In this document: piece after piece, positions 28,125 to 38,883 of the stretch | Layout: each line of letters starts with the position of its first letter | Numbering within the stretch: position 1 is the stretch's first letter | Source of the DNA: Thiomicrorhabdus chilensis DSM 12352 | Lineage (GTDB): Bacteria; Pseudomonadota; Gammaproteobacteria; Thiomicrospirales; Thiomicrospiraceae | Length of the DNA stretch: 64,000 nt | NCBI RefSeq assembly: GCF_000483485.1 | Contig: NZ_KI519609.1 | Span: 686,072 to 750,071, forward strand | Direction of reading: 5' to 3' | The notes under the pieces: generated by a model | What the model saw: the letters and a program-made list of their open reading frames with translations, nothing else | Database searches by the model: none | What the model was told of the DNA's origin: nothing | Translations under genes and position numbers: made by a program

Positions 28125-28211
28125 TGGTACCAGTGGGCGGACTCGAACCGCCACGCTATCACTAGCATCGGATTTTGAATCCGACGTGTCTACCAATTTC
28201 ACCACACTGGC
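28125..28211 (-). tRNA. tRNA-Leu (CAA)
   Basis: This 87-base class II tRNA with a long variable arm has anticodon loop TTCAAAA with CAA, acceptor GCCAGTG / CACTGGT (first pair a wobble), discriminator A and encoded CCA. Confidence 0.94.
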
Positions 28212-28228
28212 TTTGTAGTGCGGGGCGG

Positions 28229-28257
28229 ATTATAGATTTAACCGCTTTGCCTGTCAA
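28229..28257 (-). promoter_or_regulatory. Consensus sigma-70 promoter of tRNA-Leu/tRNA-Val
   Basis: On the minus strand TTGACA (28252-28257) and TATAAT (28229-28234) are exactly 17 bases apart, followed by a GC-rich discriminator (CCGCCCCGC), as in stringently controlled stable-RNA promoters. Confidence 0.92.
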
Positions 28258-28453
28258 GTCTCCTGCCGAGAATAAATCACTTTTATTGGATTTAACTATC
28301 AAATCGTTGTGCAAACGGGAGTCAGGCCTAAACAAGCTATCGAGTTTATTAGTGGCTTGATAAAAAAATGTGTTTTGACCTTTTGATAAGGTTTCTTAAT
28401 AATCCACATTCACAAATTTTTATGAGTTAGTCCGCTTTGAAGAGAAATAGTTG

Positions 28454-30385
28454 ATGGCGATATTGAAGAGTCTTGATTACAGGGAAAGGTGGGTCATTTA
28501 CGTCAGGTCGGTTTTGCTGGCTATGCTGTTGATCATGCCGTTTGCCTATATACAGTTCAGCCAGGTGCAGGCGCACATGGAGTGGTCGTATTTTATTATG
28601 CCCGCTTTGGCCTCGTTGTTTGTGGCGCTGCTGCTGATTAAGATCAAGCTGTTGCAGTCGGATATGGAACGTAAGAGTTCGTTGTTCAAAGCTGCAGTGG
28701 ATTTCAGTCTGGAATTCACCTATGTTCGCTCGGTAAAGGGCGAGTATGAATATGTGTCGCCTGCGGTACTGGAGATGACCGGTTATACACAGGATGAATT
28801 TTATGCCAAGCCCAGCTTTATGGATTCTATTATCCATCCGGATGATCGGGATTTGTGGCATGGCCATGTACACCACGTTAACAGTAATGGCGAGGCGGAA
28901 AATATTGAGTTACGGATTGTCACCAAAAGTGGGGCGATTCGATGGATACAGCATTTGTGCGGCCCGGTACATAATAAAAAGGGCAAAGTCATCAGTATCC
29001 GTTCCACCAATATCGATATTACGGAGCGCCGCCTGACCGACGACAAGCTCAAGAAAATGGGCTTTTATGACCCCTTAACCAATTTGCCAAACCGACGCTA
29101 TATTTCGGATTATCTGGCCGATTTGATTTTGAACGATCACACCGAAGAGGAGAGCCATGAGTTTGCGGTCATGTTCCTGGATTTGAACCGCTTTAAATAC
29201 GTGAACGACGCTCACGGCCATACCGTTGGCGATAAGTTGCTCAAACAGGTCGCTCAGCGTTTTCAGAACAGCTGCATGAGCACCAATAACGGAGTGATAA
29301 GCCGCTTTGGTGGCGACGAGTTCGTCATTATCAAAACCGGAGATGTGTCGGTAGAGGCGATCCAGGATTGCGTGATGCAGATGAACCAGATGCTGGAAGA
29401 GCCTTTTGTTGTCCAAGGACACAACTTGAGTGTCGGCGGCAGTGTTGGGGTGGCCGTCTATCCGCATGACGGCATGGATTCGGAAATCTTGATCAAGAAT
29501 GCCGATGCGGCGATGTTTCAGGCCAAGAATCAGGGCTTGACGATGAAGTTCTTTTCGCAGGAAATGGCCGAGCACGCCTCTAATATGGTGGGCTTGCAGA
29601 CCCAGCTGAAAAATGCCTTGCATGATGGCTTGATTCAGCCGCATTATCAGCCTTTGGTGGATATGAAAACCGGGCAGACCATCGGGGTTGAGGTATTGGC
29701 CCGTTGGATCAATGTCGACGGCAGTCAGGCTCCTTCGCCCGGTGTGTTTATTCCGGTTTCGGAGGAAACGGGGCTGATATGGTCGCTGAGCGAAGTCATG
29801 ATTTCACAGGCGGGACGACAGATCAAAAAATGGCAGGAGCAGGGTATTAATATGAAATACTCCATCAATGTCTCCGCCCGGCAGTTCGCGGACGATAACT
29901 TCTGTAACCAGGCCATTAACCAATTTAAGCGTTTGGGTGTCGACTCCTCTTCCGTGCAGATAGAGCTGACCGAAACGGTATTGTTGAACAATATTGAGCG
30001 CAGTATCGAAAAAATCCACCAGTTGAAGGCCGAAGGTTTTTCCATCGCCTTAGATGATTTTGGAACCGGCTTTGCCTCTTTGCACTATTTAACGCAATTC
30101 CCGCTGGATACCTTGAAGGTTGATCGTGCTTTTGTGGTCAATATACTCGAAGACAAACGCCAGTATGCGATCGCACGTTCCATTATCAATCTGGCGCACG
30201 ATCTTGATTTAGTGGTGGTGGCCGAAGGCATTGAAACCGAAGAGCAGCGCCAATTATTGGCCGACTTGGGGTGTGATATCGGTCAGGGTTATCTGTTCAG
30301 TCGCCCGGTCGCGCCTGAAAAAATTTCCTTAAGCCATATTGGTGGTCCCGACAGTTACATCCCTTTTGGTGCGGTCATTCAATAG
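28454..30385 (+). CDS. Membrane PAS-GGDEF-EAL cyclic-di-GMP protein
   Basis: This 643-residue signalling protein has two N-terminal membrane helices (about residues 15-60), a PAS domain with PAC tail (about 75-200, FKAAVDFSLEFTYVRS to IDITERR), a GGDEF domain (about 205-370, intact RFGGDEFVII) and an EAL domain (about 385-635). The EAL motif reads EVL (VEVLARW), a natural variant. Other phosphodiesterase residues are in place: ELTETVL, LDDFGTGFASL, KVDRAFV and AEGIETEEQ. It could both make and break c-di-GMP, with PAS tuning. It stands alone between tRNAs and queA; control of the polysaccharide genes nearby is plausible but unproven. ATG 28454 is preferred to the TTG before it. Confidence 0.93.
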   Translation: MAILKSLDYRERWVIYVRSVLLAMLLIMPFAYIQFSQVQAHMEWSYFIMPALASLFVALLLIKIKLLQSDMERKSSLFKAAVDFSLEFTYVRSVKGEYEYVSPAVLEMTGYTQDEFYAKPSFMDSIIHPDDRDLWHGHVHHVNSNGEAENIELRIVTKSGAIRWIQHLCGPVHNKKGKVISIRSTNIDITERRLTDDKLKKMGFYDPLTNLPNRRYISDYLADLILNDHTEEESHEFAVMFLDLNRFKYVNDAHGHTVGDKLLKQVAQRFQNSCMSTNNGVISRFGGDEFVIIKTGDVSVEAIQDCVMQMNQMLEEPFVVQGHNLSVGGSVGVAVYPHDGMDSEILIKNADAAMFQAKNQGLTMKFFSQEMAEHASNMVGLQTQLKNALHDGLIQPHYQPLVDMKTGQTIGVEVLARWINVDGSQAPSPGVFIPVSEETGLIWSLSEVMISQAGRQIKKWQEQGINMKYSINVSARQFADDNFCNQAINQFKRLGVDSSSVQIELTETVLLNNIERSIEKIHQLKAEGFSIALDDFGTGFASLHYLTQFPLDTLKVDRAFVVNILEDKRQYAIARSIINLAHDLDLVVVAEGIETEEQRQLLADLGCDIGQGYLFSRPVAPEKISLSHIGGPDSYIPFGAVIQ

Positions 30386-30408
30386 GCTGTGTTGAATTCG
30401 GTTTCGAT

Positions 30409-30428
30409 AAAATGAGCAGGCCTGGTGG
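30409..30428 (+). repeat. Extended CAGGCCTG intergenic element (copy 1)
   Basis: The 19-base unit AAAATGAGCAGGCCTGGTG begins here, between the GGDEF-EAL gene and queA. The same 19 bases recur at 32791 and 45302, and a one-mismatch copy lies at 36245. Confidence 0.85.
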
Positions 30429-30560
30429 CTCGATTTTTCCCTTTTGGCGGCCGATATTGGCTAAGCGCTTGAAAACGGGTGGGAATTGAGCGAAAATACC
30501 GGGCTTTATTTATGGACGCCGGTACGCTTTGAGATTCCTTCGAAGTGGCGAATTTCCCTC

Positions 30561-31616
30561 GTGAAAAGACAAGACTTTTTCTTTGATTTACCTGAAGCAT
30601 TGATTGCCCAACAGCCGGCCGCCCAGCGCCGAGACAGTCGATTGCTCGTTTTAAACCCCAATGTCGAGCCCGAACAAAGCCTGGTTGATGGCCAGTTCCC
30701 CGATCTGCTGAACTATCTAAACGCCGATGATTTGCTGGTGTTCAATAACACCAAAGTGATTCCCGCGCGCCTTTATGGCCAGAAGTCGAGTGGTGGCAAG
30801 GTGGAGTTGCTGATTGAGCGAGTGGTAGATCAAAATACCCTTTTGAGCCATGTGCGTTCCAGCAATGCCCCGAAAGCCGGTGCAGTCCTGACCATAGAAG
30901 GGTCGTTTGACGTTGAAGTGCTGGGGCGCGAGGGTGCGTTGTTTGTCTTAAAAGTGCTGTCCGAGCAAAGTGCTTTGGATTTGATTGAAGCGCACGGCCA
31001 TATGCCGTTACCGCCGTACATCGAACGTGAAGATGCGGTCGAAGACAAAGAGCGCTATCAAACAGTTTATTCTGCCAAGCCCGGCGCGGTGGCAGCCCCA
31101 ACAGCCGGGTTGCATTTTGATGAAGCGTTGTTGGAGGAGATTCAATCCAAAGGCGTGCAGCTTGGTTTTGTGACCCTTCATGTCGGCGCAGGTACTTTTA
31201 AGCCGGTTCAGGTGGATGATATTTCCGAACACGTGATGCATTCCGAGTATCTTGAGGTGGATGCGGAATTGGTAGAGAAAATTCGCCAGACTCGTGCTAA
31301 AGGCGGGCGGGTGTTTGCTGTGGGGACCACCAGTGTGCGCTGTTTGGAGAGTGCCACCCGTTTCAGTTCCAGTGGTGAAATTGAACCCTACCAGGGTGAA
31401 ACCGATATTTTTATTACGCCGGGTTATGAGTTCAAACAGGTTGATGGCCTGCTCACCAATTTTCATCTGCCCGAGTCCACTTTGATTATGCTGGTATCGG
31501 CTCTGGCTGGTTATGAACATACCATGCACGCTTACGCCCATGCGGTCGAGCAACAATATCGTTTTTTCAGCTATGGTGATGCCATGCTGATTTTACCCAA
31601 ACAACCGGTCGCTTAG
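30561..31616 (+). CDS. queA: S-adenosylmethionine:tRNA ribosyltransferase-isomerase
   Basis: The 351-residue enzyme transfers and isomerises the ribosyl group of SAM onto preQ1-modified tRNA, giving epoxyqueuosine. Family features are [26 protein letters not shown] at the N-terminus, [14 protein letters not shown] (about residue 62), [18 protein letters not shown] (about 177), [12 protein letters not shown], and [19 protein letters not shown] near the end. GTG 30561 is chosen because the protein then starts as usual for QueA; an upstream TTG would add 25 unconserved residues. tgt follows 25 bases later, so both queuosine steps are in one unit. Confidence 0.95.
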   Translation: MKRQDFFFDLPEALIAQQPAAQRRDSRLLVLNPNVEPEQSLVDGQFPDLLNYLNADDLLVFNNTKVIPARLYGQKSSGGKVELLIERVVDQNTLLSHVRSSNAPKAGAVLTIEGSFDVEVLGREGALFVLKVLSEQSALDLIEAHGHMPLPPYIEREDAVEDKERYQTVYSAKPGAVAAPTAGLHFDEALLEEIQSKGVQLGFVTLHVGAGTFKPVQVDDISEHVMHSEYLEVDAELVEKIRQTRAKGGRVFAVGTTSVRCLESATRFSSSGEIEPYQGETDIFITPGYEFKQVDGLLTNFHLPESTLIMLVSALAGYEHTMHAYAHAVEQQYRFFSYGDAMLILPKQPVA

Positions 31617-31632
31617 ACAGCCTGACCAGTAA

Positions 31633-32754
<1,122 letters not shown>

Positions 32755-32790
32755 AGCCGGCTTTGATAGGGTGTGCGATTTTATTCATAA

Positions 32791-32810
32791 AAAATGAGCA
32801 GGCCTGGTGA
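32791..32810 (+). repeat. Extended CAGGCCTG intergenic element (copy 2)
   Basis: AAAATGAGCAGGCCTGGTG identical to copies at 30409 and 45302; it lies between tgt and yajC, preceded by further A and followed by an ATTTT tract. Confidence 0.85.
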
Positions 32811-32903
32811 ATTTTAGCAGATTTTTACTATCAGCTGTGCCACAATATGGCCACAGCAAAGCGCTTTAAGCTTTGAATGTTATTTATTTAGGAGAGGAAG
32901 AAT

Positions 32904-33233
32904 ATGAGTTTTTTTATTAGTGATGCAATGGCAGAAGGCACGGCAGCGGCTCAAGGTGGCGGCTGGGAAGGATTGATTCCTTTGGTTTTGTTGTTTGTGG
33001 TGTTTTATTTCCTATTGATTCGTCCTCAGCAGAAAAAAGTCAAAGAGCATAAGGCTCTGGTTGCGGCCATTAAAAAAGGTGACGAAGTGGTTACTTACGG
33101 CGGTTTAGGCGGCAAGGTACGTGAATTGAGCGAAACCTTCTGCGACATCGAAATCGCGGACAATGTCGTGGTTAAAATAGAACGTCAGAATATTTCGCGT
33201 TTGTTGCCAAAAGGTACCTTGAAAGGCGAATAA
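32904..33233 (+). CDS. yajC: Sec translocon accessory protein YajC
   Basis: This 109-residue protein with one membrane helix (LIPLVLLFVVFYFLLIRPQQ, about 25-45) matches YajC, including the RPQQKKVKEHKALVAAIKKGDEVVTYGG block. It associates with SecDF. GGAGAGG precedes the ATG. Its gene is separated from secD by a short stem-loop, which may lower SecD expression relative to YajC. Confidence 0.95.
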   Translation: MSFFISDAMAEGTAAAQGGGWEGLIPLVLLFVVFYFLLIRPQQKKVKEHKALVAAIKKGDEVVTYGGLGGKVRELSETFCDIEIADNVVVKIERQNISRLLPKGTLKGE

Positions 33234-33249
33234 TCGTTGCAGTTCAAAC

Positions 33250-33273
33250 AAAGGGGCATCAGGCCCCTTTTGT
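33250..33273 (+). terminator. Stem-loop between yajC and secD, possible partial terminator
   Basis: AAAGGGGC (33250-33257) pairs with GCCCCTTT (33263-33270) over a five-base loop, followed by TTGTTGTTT. The T-run is weak, so read-through to secD is likely. Confidence 0.65.
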
Positions 33274-33306
33274 TGTTTCATAATCCTTAAAAACTGGATT
33301 CCAAAA

Positions 33307-35190
33307 ATGTTTCAAACACAGCAGAAAGTGATTGCCAATCGTTATCCGGCGTGGAAATACCTATTGTTGGTATTGGTGACGGTGATCGGTTTAGTTTACG
33401 CCATGCCAAACTTGTTTGGCGATGACCCCGCGGTACAGATTTCGCCAGCAAAATCGGTGATTTTCAATGACGAAACCGAGCAGCAGGTTTCACAAATTCT
33501 CTCTCAGGCCAATTTGGCGGTGAAAACATCGGTATTCGAAAACGGCAAATTTTTGATTCGTTTTGAAAACACCGAAGATCAGCTTAAGGCCAAATCCTTA
33601 TTGAAAGAAAGTTTGGGGCGCAGCGCGGTTGTGGCATTGAACCTGGCTCCGGCTACGCCGGACTTTTTGCGTGCCTTGGGTGCCGAGCCCATGTACCTTG
33701 GTTTGGACTTGCGCGGCGGGGTTCACTTTTTAATGGATGTGGACATGGATGCGGCTGTTGAGAAAGCCTATCTGCGTTATGAGGATGAAGTAAAGGGCGT
33801 ATTGCGTGAGAACAAAATCCGCTACCTCAGTGCCGATTACGAAGAGGAGGCGCTGTGGGTCAAGTTCCGCGATCTTGAAACCATGCAGGCCGGCTTGGCT
33901 TTGCTTCAGCGTGAATATGCTGATGAGTTGACGGCACTTGAAAAGACCGATACTGCGTCCCCGATGGTCTCATTGAACTTGTCGTCAAGTGCCATCGCCG
34001 AGACCAAGAAGTTTGCTCTACAGCAGAACATTACCACTTTGCGTAACCGTATCAACGAACTGGGTGTCGCCGAACCGGTCATCCAGCAGCAGGGCGACCG
34101 CCGAATTGTTGTGCAGTTGCCGGGTGTGCAGGATACCGCCCGCGCCAAAGAGATTTTGGGTGCGACAGCGACGCTGGAATTCCGTTTGGTTGAGGAGCGT
34201 GGGGATGCGTTCCGAGCGGAAGAAACTGGTTATGCACCGCACGGCTCTAAACTCTATAAGTTCCGCGATGGTACGCCTTTATTGCTGAAGCGCAGTGTCA
34301 TCGTCAGTGGTGAAAATGTCATCAATGCTCAGTCGGGCATCGATCCTCAGCAAGGCTCTTCAATGGTCAACGTCACCTTGGACGGAGCCGGTGGGCGCAA
34401 GATGCTGGCGACCACCAAAGAGAACGTCGGCAATCGCATGGCGGTGGTTTATATCGAAAACCGCGTCGAGACCATCGAGCAAGATGGTGACAAGGTCAAA
34501 AAACGTATCACCACCAAAGATGTGATTAATGCGGCGGTGATTCGCGGACAGTTCGCCAACCGCTTCCAGATTACCGGATTGGATTCGCCTCAGGAAGCTC
34601 AGGATTTGGCGTTACTGCTGCGTGCCGGTGCTTTGGCGGCTCCTATGGAAATCGTTGAAGAACGTACCGTTGGGCCTAGTTTGGGGCAGGACAATATCAA
34701 CCAAGGTTTCATGTCGGTCGTTGTCGGTTTCATTTTGGTTCTGATCGTGATGGCCTGGCGTTACAAAACATTCGGCATGGTCGCCAATTTGGCTCTGACC
34801 TTGAATTTGGTGGTGATTGTCGCGGTCTTATCGATGCTGCAAGCCACCTTGACCTTGCCCGGGATTGCCGGGATCGTCCTGACCGTGGGGATGGCGGTGG
34901 ATGCCAATGTGCTGATTTTTGAGCGTATTCGCGAAGAGTTGCGCAACAGCTCCATTCAGACGGCGATTTACTCCGGTTACGAAAAGGCGTTTGTGACCAT
35001 TGCCGATGCCAACATCACCACCTTGTTGGCGGCGATTGTTCTATTCAGTTTTGGTACCGGACCAATCAAGGGCTTCGCCATTACCTTGTCGATCGGGATT
35101 TTGACTTCGATGTTTACCGCCATTTTGGGAACACGCGCCATCATCAATACGATGTACGGCAACAAACGTGTTGAAAAACTCTCTATTTAG
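33307..35190 (+). CDS. secD: Protein translocase subunit SecD
   Basis: This 627-residue inner-membrane protein couples the proton-motive force to late preprotein translocation. One N-terminal helix (KYLLLVLVTVIGLVYAMP) is followed by the large periplasmic P1 domain with MYLGLDLRGGVHFLMDVDMD (about residue 120) and AAPMEIVEERTVGPSLGQDNI (about 445), then five C-terminal helices containing VLTVGMAVDANVLIFERIREEL. The first residues FQTQQKVIANRYPAWK fit the family. secF starts 9 bases later. Confidence 0.96.
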   Translation: MFQTQQKVIANRYPAWKYLLLVLVTVIGLVYAMPNLFGDDPAVQISPAKSVIFNDETEQQVSQILSQANLAVKTSVFENGKFLIRFENTEDQLKAKSLLKESLGRSAVVALNLAPATPDFLRALGAEPMYLGLDLRGGVHFLMDVDMDAAVEKAYLRYEDEVKGVLRENKIRYLSADYEEEALWVKFRDLETMQAGLALLQREYADELTALEKTDTASPMVSLNLSSSAIAETKKFALQQNITTLRNRINELGVAEPVIQQQGDRRIVVQLPGVQDTARAKEILGATATLEFRLVEERGDAFRAEETGYAPHGSKLYKFRDGTPLLLKRSVIVSGENVINAQSGIDPQQGSSMVNVTLDGAGGRKMLATTKENVGNRMAVVYIENRVETIEQDGDKVKKRITTKDVINAAVIRGQFANRFQITGLDSPQEAQDLALLLRAGALAAPMEIVEERTVGPSLGQDNINQGFMSVVVGFILVLIVMAWRYKTFGMVANLALTLNLVVIVAVLSMLQATLTLPGIAGIVLTVGMAVDANVLIFERIREELRNSSIQTAIYSGYEKAFVTIADANITTLLAAIVLFSFGTGPIKGFAITLSIGILTSMFTAILGTRAIINTMYGNKRVEKLSI

Positions 35191-35199
35191 GATGCTGGC

Positions 35200-36243
35200 A
35201 TGAGTGAAATGACGATGGAAAAACAGATTGATTTTATGGGCAAACGCCAGCTCGCCTTGGTGTTTTCGGCCTTTTTGATTATCGCCTCCTTTGCGGGCTT
35301 GTGGGTCAAGGGGTTAAACTTTGGTATCGATTTTACCGGCGGTACCTTGATCGAACTTTCCTATCCGCAATCCGTGGATTTGGCCGAGGTGCGTAACGAT
35401 TTGGCGGATGCAGGTTACGATGAAGCGGTAGCACAGCATTTTGGTTCGGCAACCGATGTGCTGATCCGTATCGCACCGCGAGAAGGAATGAATTCGGCAC
35501 AGCTGAGTAACCAAGTGATGGATGCGTTAGAAGCCAGCACGGAGGAGTCGATTACTTTGCGACGCGTTGAGTTTGTCGGTCCGCAGGTAGGCGACGAATT
35601 GACCGAAGACGGGGCCCTGGCGGTGCTTTATGCATTGATAGGGGTGCTGATCTATGTGGCTTTACGTTTCGAGTGGCGCTTTTCGGTCGGGTCGGTCGCG
35701 GCGCTGGTGCATGATGTGGTCATCACTTTGGGGGTTTTCGCCTGGACGCAGACACAGTTCGACTTGACGGTATTGGCGGCCATCCTCGCGGTCATCGGTT
35801 ATTCCTTGAACGACACCATTGTGGTGTTTGACCGGGTGCGCGAAAATTTCCGCACCATGCGCGAGGGCGAGCCGGTGGAAGTCACCAATGTGGCGGTCAA
35901 CCAAATGCTATCGCGTACCATCATGACCTCCTTGACCACCTTGCTGGTGCTGCTGGCGCTGTTTTTTCTGGGGGGTGAAATCATCCACGGATTTGCGTTG
36001 GCCTTGATTGTCGGTGTGGTGGTCGGGACCTATTCTTCGACCTATGTGGCCAGTGCCATTGCACTTGTGATGGGTGTGTCCAAAGAAGACTTGATGAAAG
36101 CTCCTAAAGAGGGCGTTGATAACGAGCAGGAAGAGGCCGAATTGCAGCGATTATTCCTGGAACAGGAAGCCAAACGCGAAGCACGTGAGCTGGCAAAGGC
36201 GCATCGTTCGGGTAAAAAGACAGATACCGAAGACGAACAATAG
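35200..36243 (+). CDS. secF: Protein translocase subunit SecF
   Basis: This 347-residue partner of SecD has six membrane helices. Typical motifs are GLNFGIDFTGGTLIELSYP (about residue 40), VGPQVGDELTEDGALAVLYALIG (about 125) and YSLNDTIVVFDRVRENFR (about 200). A charged C-terminal tail of about 45 residues follows the last helix. It completes yajC-secD-secF. A strong terminator lies beyond its stop. Confidence 0.96.
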   Translation: MSEMTMEKQIDFMGKRQLALVFSAFLIIASFAGLWVKGLNFGIDFTGGTLIELSYPQSVDLAEVRNDLADAGYDEAVAQHFGSATDVLIRIAPREGMNSAQLSNQVMDALEASTEESITLRRVEFVGPQVGDELTEDGALAVLYALIGVLIYVALRFEWRFSVGSVAALVHDVVITLGVFAWTQTQFDLTVLAAILAVIGYSLNDTIVVFDRVRENFRTMREGEPVEVTNVAVNQMLSRTIMTSLTTLLVLLALFFLGGEIIHGFALALIVGVVVGTYSSTYVASAIALVMGVSKEDLMKAPKEGVDNEQEEAELQRLFLEQEAKREARELAKAHRSGKKTDTEDEQ

Positions 36244-36244
36244 C

Positions 36245-36264
36245 AAAATCAGCAGGCCTGGTGA
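36245..36264 (+). repeat. Extended CAGGCCTG intergenic element (copy 3, one mismatch)
   Basis: AAAATCAGCAGGCCTGGTG differs from the 19-base unit at a single base (C for G at position 6). It overlaps the secF stop by none and lies just before the secF terminator. Confidence 0.8.
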
Positions 36265-36284
36265 TGGGATGTCGCTAGGGATTG

Positions 36285-36313
36285 GCCAGACAAGGAATTT
36301 GTCTGGCTTTTTT
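36285..36313 (+). terminator. Terminator between secF and prfC
   Basis: GCCAGACAA (36285-36293) pairs exactly with TTGTCTGGC (36299-36307), followed by TTTTTT. It ends only 16 bases before the prfC start codon, so it may also attenuate prfC. Confidence 0.88.
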
Positions 36314-36329
36314 ATTTGAGAGAAATGAA

Positions 36330-37904
36330 ATGTCGTTACAGTTAGAAACCAGTAAACGCAGAACCTTTGCGATTATTTCCCACCCGGATGCGGGTAAGAC
36401 CACGGTCACTGAAAAGTTGCTTTTATATGGTGGTGCGATTCAGATGGCCGGAGCGGTCAAAAGCCGAAAGACCGACCGTGCGGCCACGTCGGACTGGATG
36501 AAAATGGAGCAGGAACGCGGAATCTCGGTGGCTTCATCGGTGATGCAGTTCCCCTATAAAAATGTCATGATGAACCTGTTGGATACTCCGGGTCACGAAG
36601 ACTTCTCGGAAGATACCTACCGCACCTTGACGGCAGTGGATTCGGCTTTGATGGTCATTGACGTTGCCAAAGGGGTCGAGGATCGAACCATCAAGTTGAT
36701 GGAGGTGTGCCGCCTGCGTGATACCCCGATTCTGACCTTTATCAACAAGCTTGACCGTGAAGGGCGTGATCCGATCGATCTGATGGACGAAGTGGAAGAC
36801 ATTTTGAAAATCAACTGTGCTCCGATGACGTGGCCGATTGGCATGGGTAAACGCTTCAAGGGCATCTACCACCTTTATAGCGATACCATTCGTCTGTTTG
36901 CGCAAGCAGACGGCCAGCGTGCTGGAGAAGGGGAGTTGATTAAGGGGTTGGAAAACGCCCGACTCGACGAGTTGATTGGTGCTCAGGCCGAGGAACTGCG
37001 TGAAGAGATCGAATTGGTGCGCGGTGCCAGCCATGAATTTGAACTGGATGCCTTTCTTAAAGGTGAATTGACTCCGGTGTTTTTCGGATCGGCGGTCAAT
37101 AACTTTGGTTTGCAGGAGTTGTTGGACGGCTTCGCCCAGTATGCGCCGCCACCGAAAGACCGTGCTACCGAGACGAGGATTGTTAAGGCGGATGAGGATA
37201 AACTGACCGGCTTCATTTTCAAGATTCAGGCTAATATGGACCCTCAACACCGCGACCGTGTGGCCTTTATGCGCATCGTTTCCGGAAAATACGAGAAGGG
37301 CATGAAGCTCAAACATGTGCGTATCGGCAAGGATGTCAAAATCGCCAAGGCGATCACCTTCTTGGCGAATAAACGCGAGCAGGCGGAAACGGCTTATCCG
37401 GGTGACATTATCGGTTTGCATAACCACGGCACCATCAAGATCGGCGACACCTTTACCGAAGGTGAGAGTTTGAAGTTCACCGGCATTCCGAACTTTGCTC
37501 CGGAGCTTTTCCGACGTGCTCAACTTAAAGATCCGATGAAGATGAAAGCTTTGCAGAAAGGCTTGACGCAACTATCGGAAGAGGGGGCGACTCAGTTGTT
37601 CCGCCCAATCGCCAATAACGATCTGATTCTGGGTGCGGTGGGGATACTGCAGTTTGAAGTAGTAGCGCAGCGTTTGAAGGATGAATATAACGTCAGCTGT
37701 ATTTTCGAACCGGTCAATGTCAATACCGCACGCTGGGTGGTGGGTGATAAGGCTGAAATCGACAAATTCCTGTCCAAGGTGCGTGACAATGTCGCTTATG
37801 ATGCGGCCGACCAGCTGGTCTATATCGCTCCGACCCGCGTTAATCTCTCATTGACCGAAGAGCGCTGGCCGAATCTGCAGTTTGTGGCGACCCGCGAACA
37901 CTGA
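36330..37904 (+). CDS. prfC: Peptide chain release factor 3
   Basis: This 524-residue translational GTPase recycles RF1/RF2 from the ribosome. G motifs are [14 protein letters not shown] (P-loop, about residue 17), [18 protein letters not shown] (about 83) and [15 protein letters not shown] (about 140). The C-terminal region holds the RF3-specific block [29 protein letters not shown] 36330 fits the family N-terminus ([18 protein letters not shown]); the upstream in-frame extension crosses the terminator and is not conserved. A strong terminator follows. Confidence 0.96.
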   Translation: MSLQLETSKRRTFAIISHPDAGKTTVTEKLLLYGGAIQMAGAVKSRKTDRAATSDWMKMEQERGISVASSVMQFPYKNVMMNLLDTPGHEDFSEDTYRTLTAVDSALMVIDVAKGVEDRTIKLMEVCRLRDTPILTFINKLDREGRDPIDLMDEVEDILKINCAPMTWPIGMGKRFKGIYHLYSDTIRLFAQADGQRAGEGELIKGLENARLDELIGAQAEELREEIELVRGASHEFELDAFLKGELTPVFFGSAVNNFGLQELLDGFAQYAPPPKDRATETRIVKADEDKLTGFIFKIQANMDPQHRDRVAFMRIVSGKYEKGMKLKHVRIGKDVKIAKAITFLANKREQAETAYPGDIIGLHNHGTIKIGDTFTEGESLKFTGIPNFAPELFRRAQLKDPMKMKALQKGLTQLSEEGATQLFRPIANNDLILGAVGILQFEVVAQRLKDEYNVSCIFEPVNVNTARWVVGDKAEIDKFLSKVRDNVAYDAADQLVYIAPTRVNLSLTEERWPNLQFVATREH

Positions 37905-37924
37905 TTGTAAGGGTCAGTGACGTA

Positions 37925-37962
37925 AAAAGCCCCGTAAGAATTGAATTTCTTACGGGGCTTTT
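37925..37962 (+). terminator. Terminator of prfC
   Basis: AAAAGCCCCGTAAGAA (37925-37940) pairs perfectly with TTCTTACGGGGCTTTT (37947-37962) over a six-base loop, 20 bases after the prfC stop. Confidence 0.93.
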
Positions 37963-37979
37963 GGTTTGAGGCTTTCTGA

Positions 37980-38019
37980 AAAATCGATAGGCCTGTTAAT
38001 GACCAGGCCTGTCGGTTTT
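37980..38019 (-). terminator. Terminator made of two inverted GGCCTG cores, after the OmpA-type gene
   Basis: The 16-base arm 37980-37995 (AAAATCGATAGGCCTG) pairs with 38004-38019 (CAGGCCTGTCGGTTTT), with two G-T wobbles, over an eight-base loop. It ends 8 bases from the minus-strand OmpA-type stop and is built from two copies of the window's repeated core. Confidence 0.82.
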
Positions 38020-38026
38020 GAAAGGC

Positions 38027-38674
38027 CTAAATTTCGCTAATCAGGAAGGTCACTCGACGGTTTTGGCGTTTGCCTTCCGGGGTGCTGTTGCTGGCGATAG
38101 GGCGTTCTTCACCGTAGCCATAAGTTTGAATGCGCTGGCTGGCAATGCCGTTGTTCATCAGGTGTAAAGCCACGCCTTTGGCACGGTTCTCGGACAGCTG
38201 TTGATTATAAGCGTTTGATCCGTCTGAGTCGGTGTGCCCTTCAATATGCACACGAGTGTTAGGGTGGTTGTTCATGGTTTTAATGATTGGGCTTAAACGG
38301 CTCAGTTCATATGGATCCAACTCGGCAGAACCCGAACGGAAATTGACGTTTTGTACACTGACCTGGATGTATTCCTGATCGCCGATTTTAACCGCATCCA
38401 CTTGCGTGTTGGGGTCATTGGCGGTGCCTGCATTGACTTCATCATAAACGGCACGTGCGGTGATCCCGGTGATGGCTCCCACCGCAACTTTACCGACGTT
38501 ATTGTCAACACCCAAAGCATTCGCAGCAAGCATGCCGCCAATCCCGGCGGCCACGGTCAGGATGTTCTTTTCCTGTTCACGCTCTTCAGGAGTTTTGTAT
38601 GGGCTGCTTGAGCACGCCGATAACAGGCTGATGGCCGTCGTCGCGGCGATGGTGGTTAAGAGTTTGGTGTTCAT
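38027..38674 (-). CDS. OmpA-family peptidoglycan-binding lipoprotein (YiaD-like)
   Basis: This 215-residue outer-membrane lipoprotein has lipobox LLSAC (Cys about 21). A glycine-rich, glycine-zipper-like segment (AAGIGGMLAANALGVDNNVGKVAVGAITGITA, key Gly and Ala residues, about 45-78) precedes a C-terminal OmpA domain (about 105-215) with the peptidoglycan-binding signature HIEGHTDSDGSNAYNQQLSENRAKGVALHLM (Asp and Arg present) and YGEERPIASNSTPEGKRQNRRV. ATG 38674 is preferred to 38686, as the signal peptide starts there. It probably anchors the envelope to peptidoglycan. It stands alone with its own terminator. Confidence 0.92.
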   Translation of the reverse strand: MNTKLLTTIAATTAISLLSACSSSPYKTPEEREQEKNILTVAAGIGGMLAANALGVDNNVGKVAVGAITGITARAVYDEVNAGTANDPNTQVDAVKIGDQEYIQVSVQNVNFRSGSAELDPYELSRLSPIIKTMNNHPNTRVHIEGHTDSDGSNAYNQQLSENRAKGVALHLMNNGIASQRIQTYGYGEERPIASNSTPEGKRQNRRVTFLISEI

Positions 38675-38836
38675 AATGCCCTCCAAGTTTAGGGTAGTGA
38701 CCCGATACAGTATCGAGTGTGATTGTTCATACTTCTATTTATAAGGGAATTTTGCAAATATGCAAGTCATAAGAGAGTTTCTCAATTCTGTTTAAAGACT
38801 TGTCGATATGGGTGAGCGTAAATCGTAGGTTTTTTG

Positions 38837-38860
38837 AGAATGAGCAGGCCTGTTCATTTT
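38837..38860 (-). terminator. Near-perfect CAGGCCTG palindrome after mgtE
   Basis: AGAATGAGCAGG (38837-38848) and CCTGTTCATTTT (38849-38860) pair with two mismatched or wobble positions. It lies 24 bases beyond the mgtE stop on the minus strand, followed by a T-run in that direction. Its right half equals that of the perfect palindrome at 10828. Confidence 0.7.
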
Positions 38861-38883
38861 AGTTGTCGTCATCCCTGCGGGCA

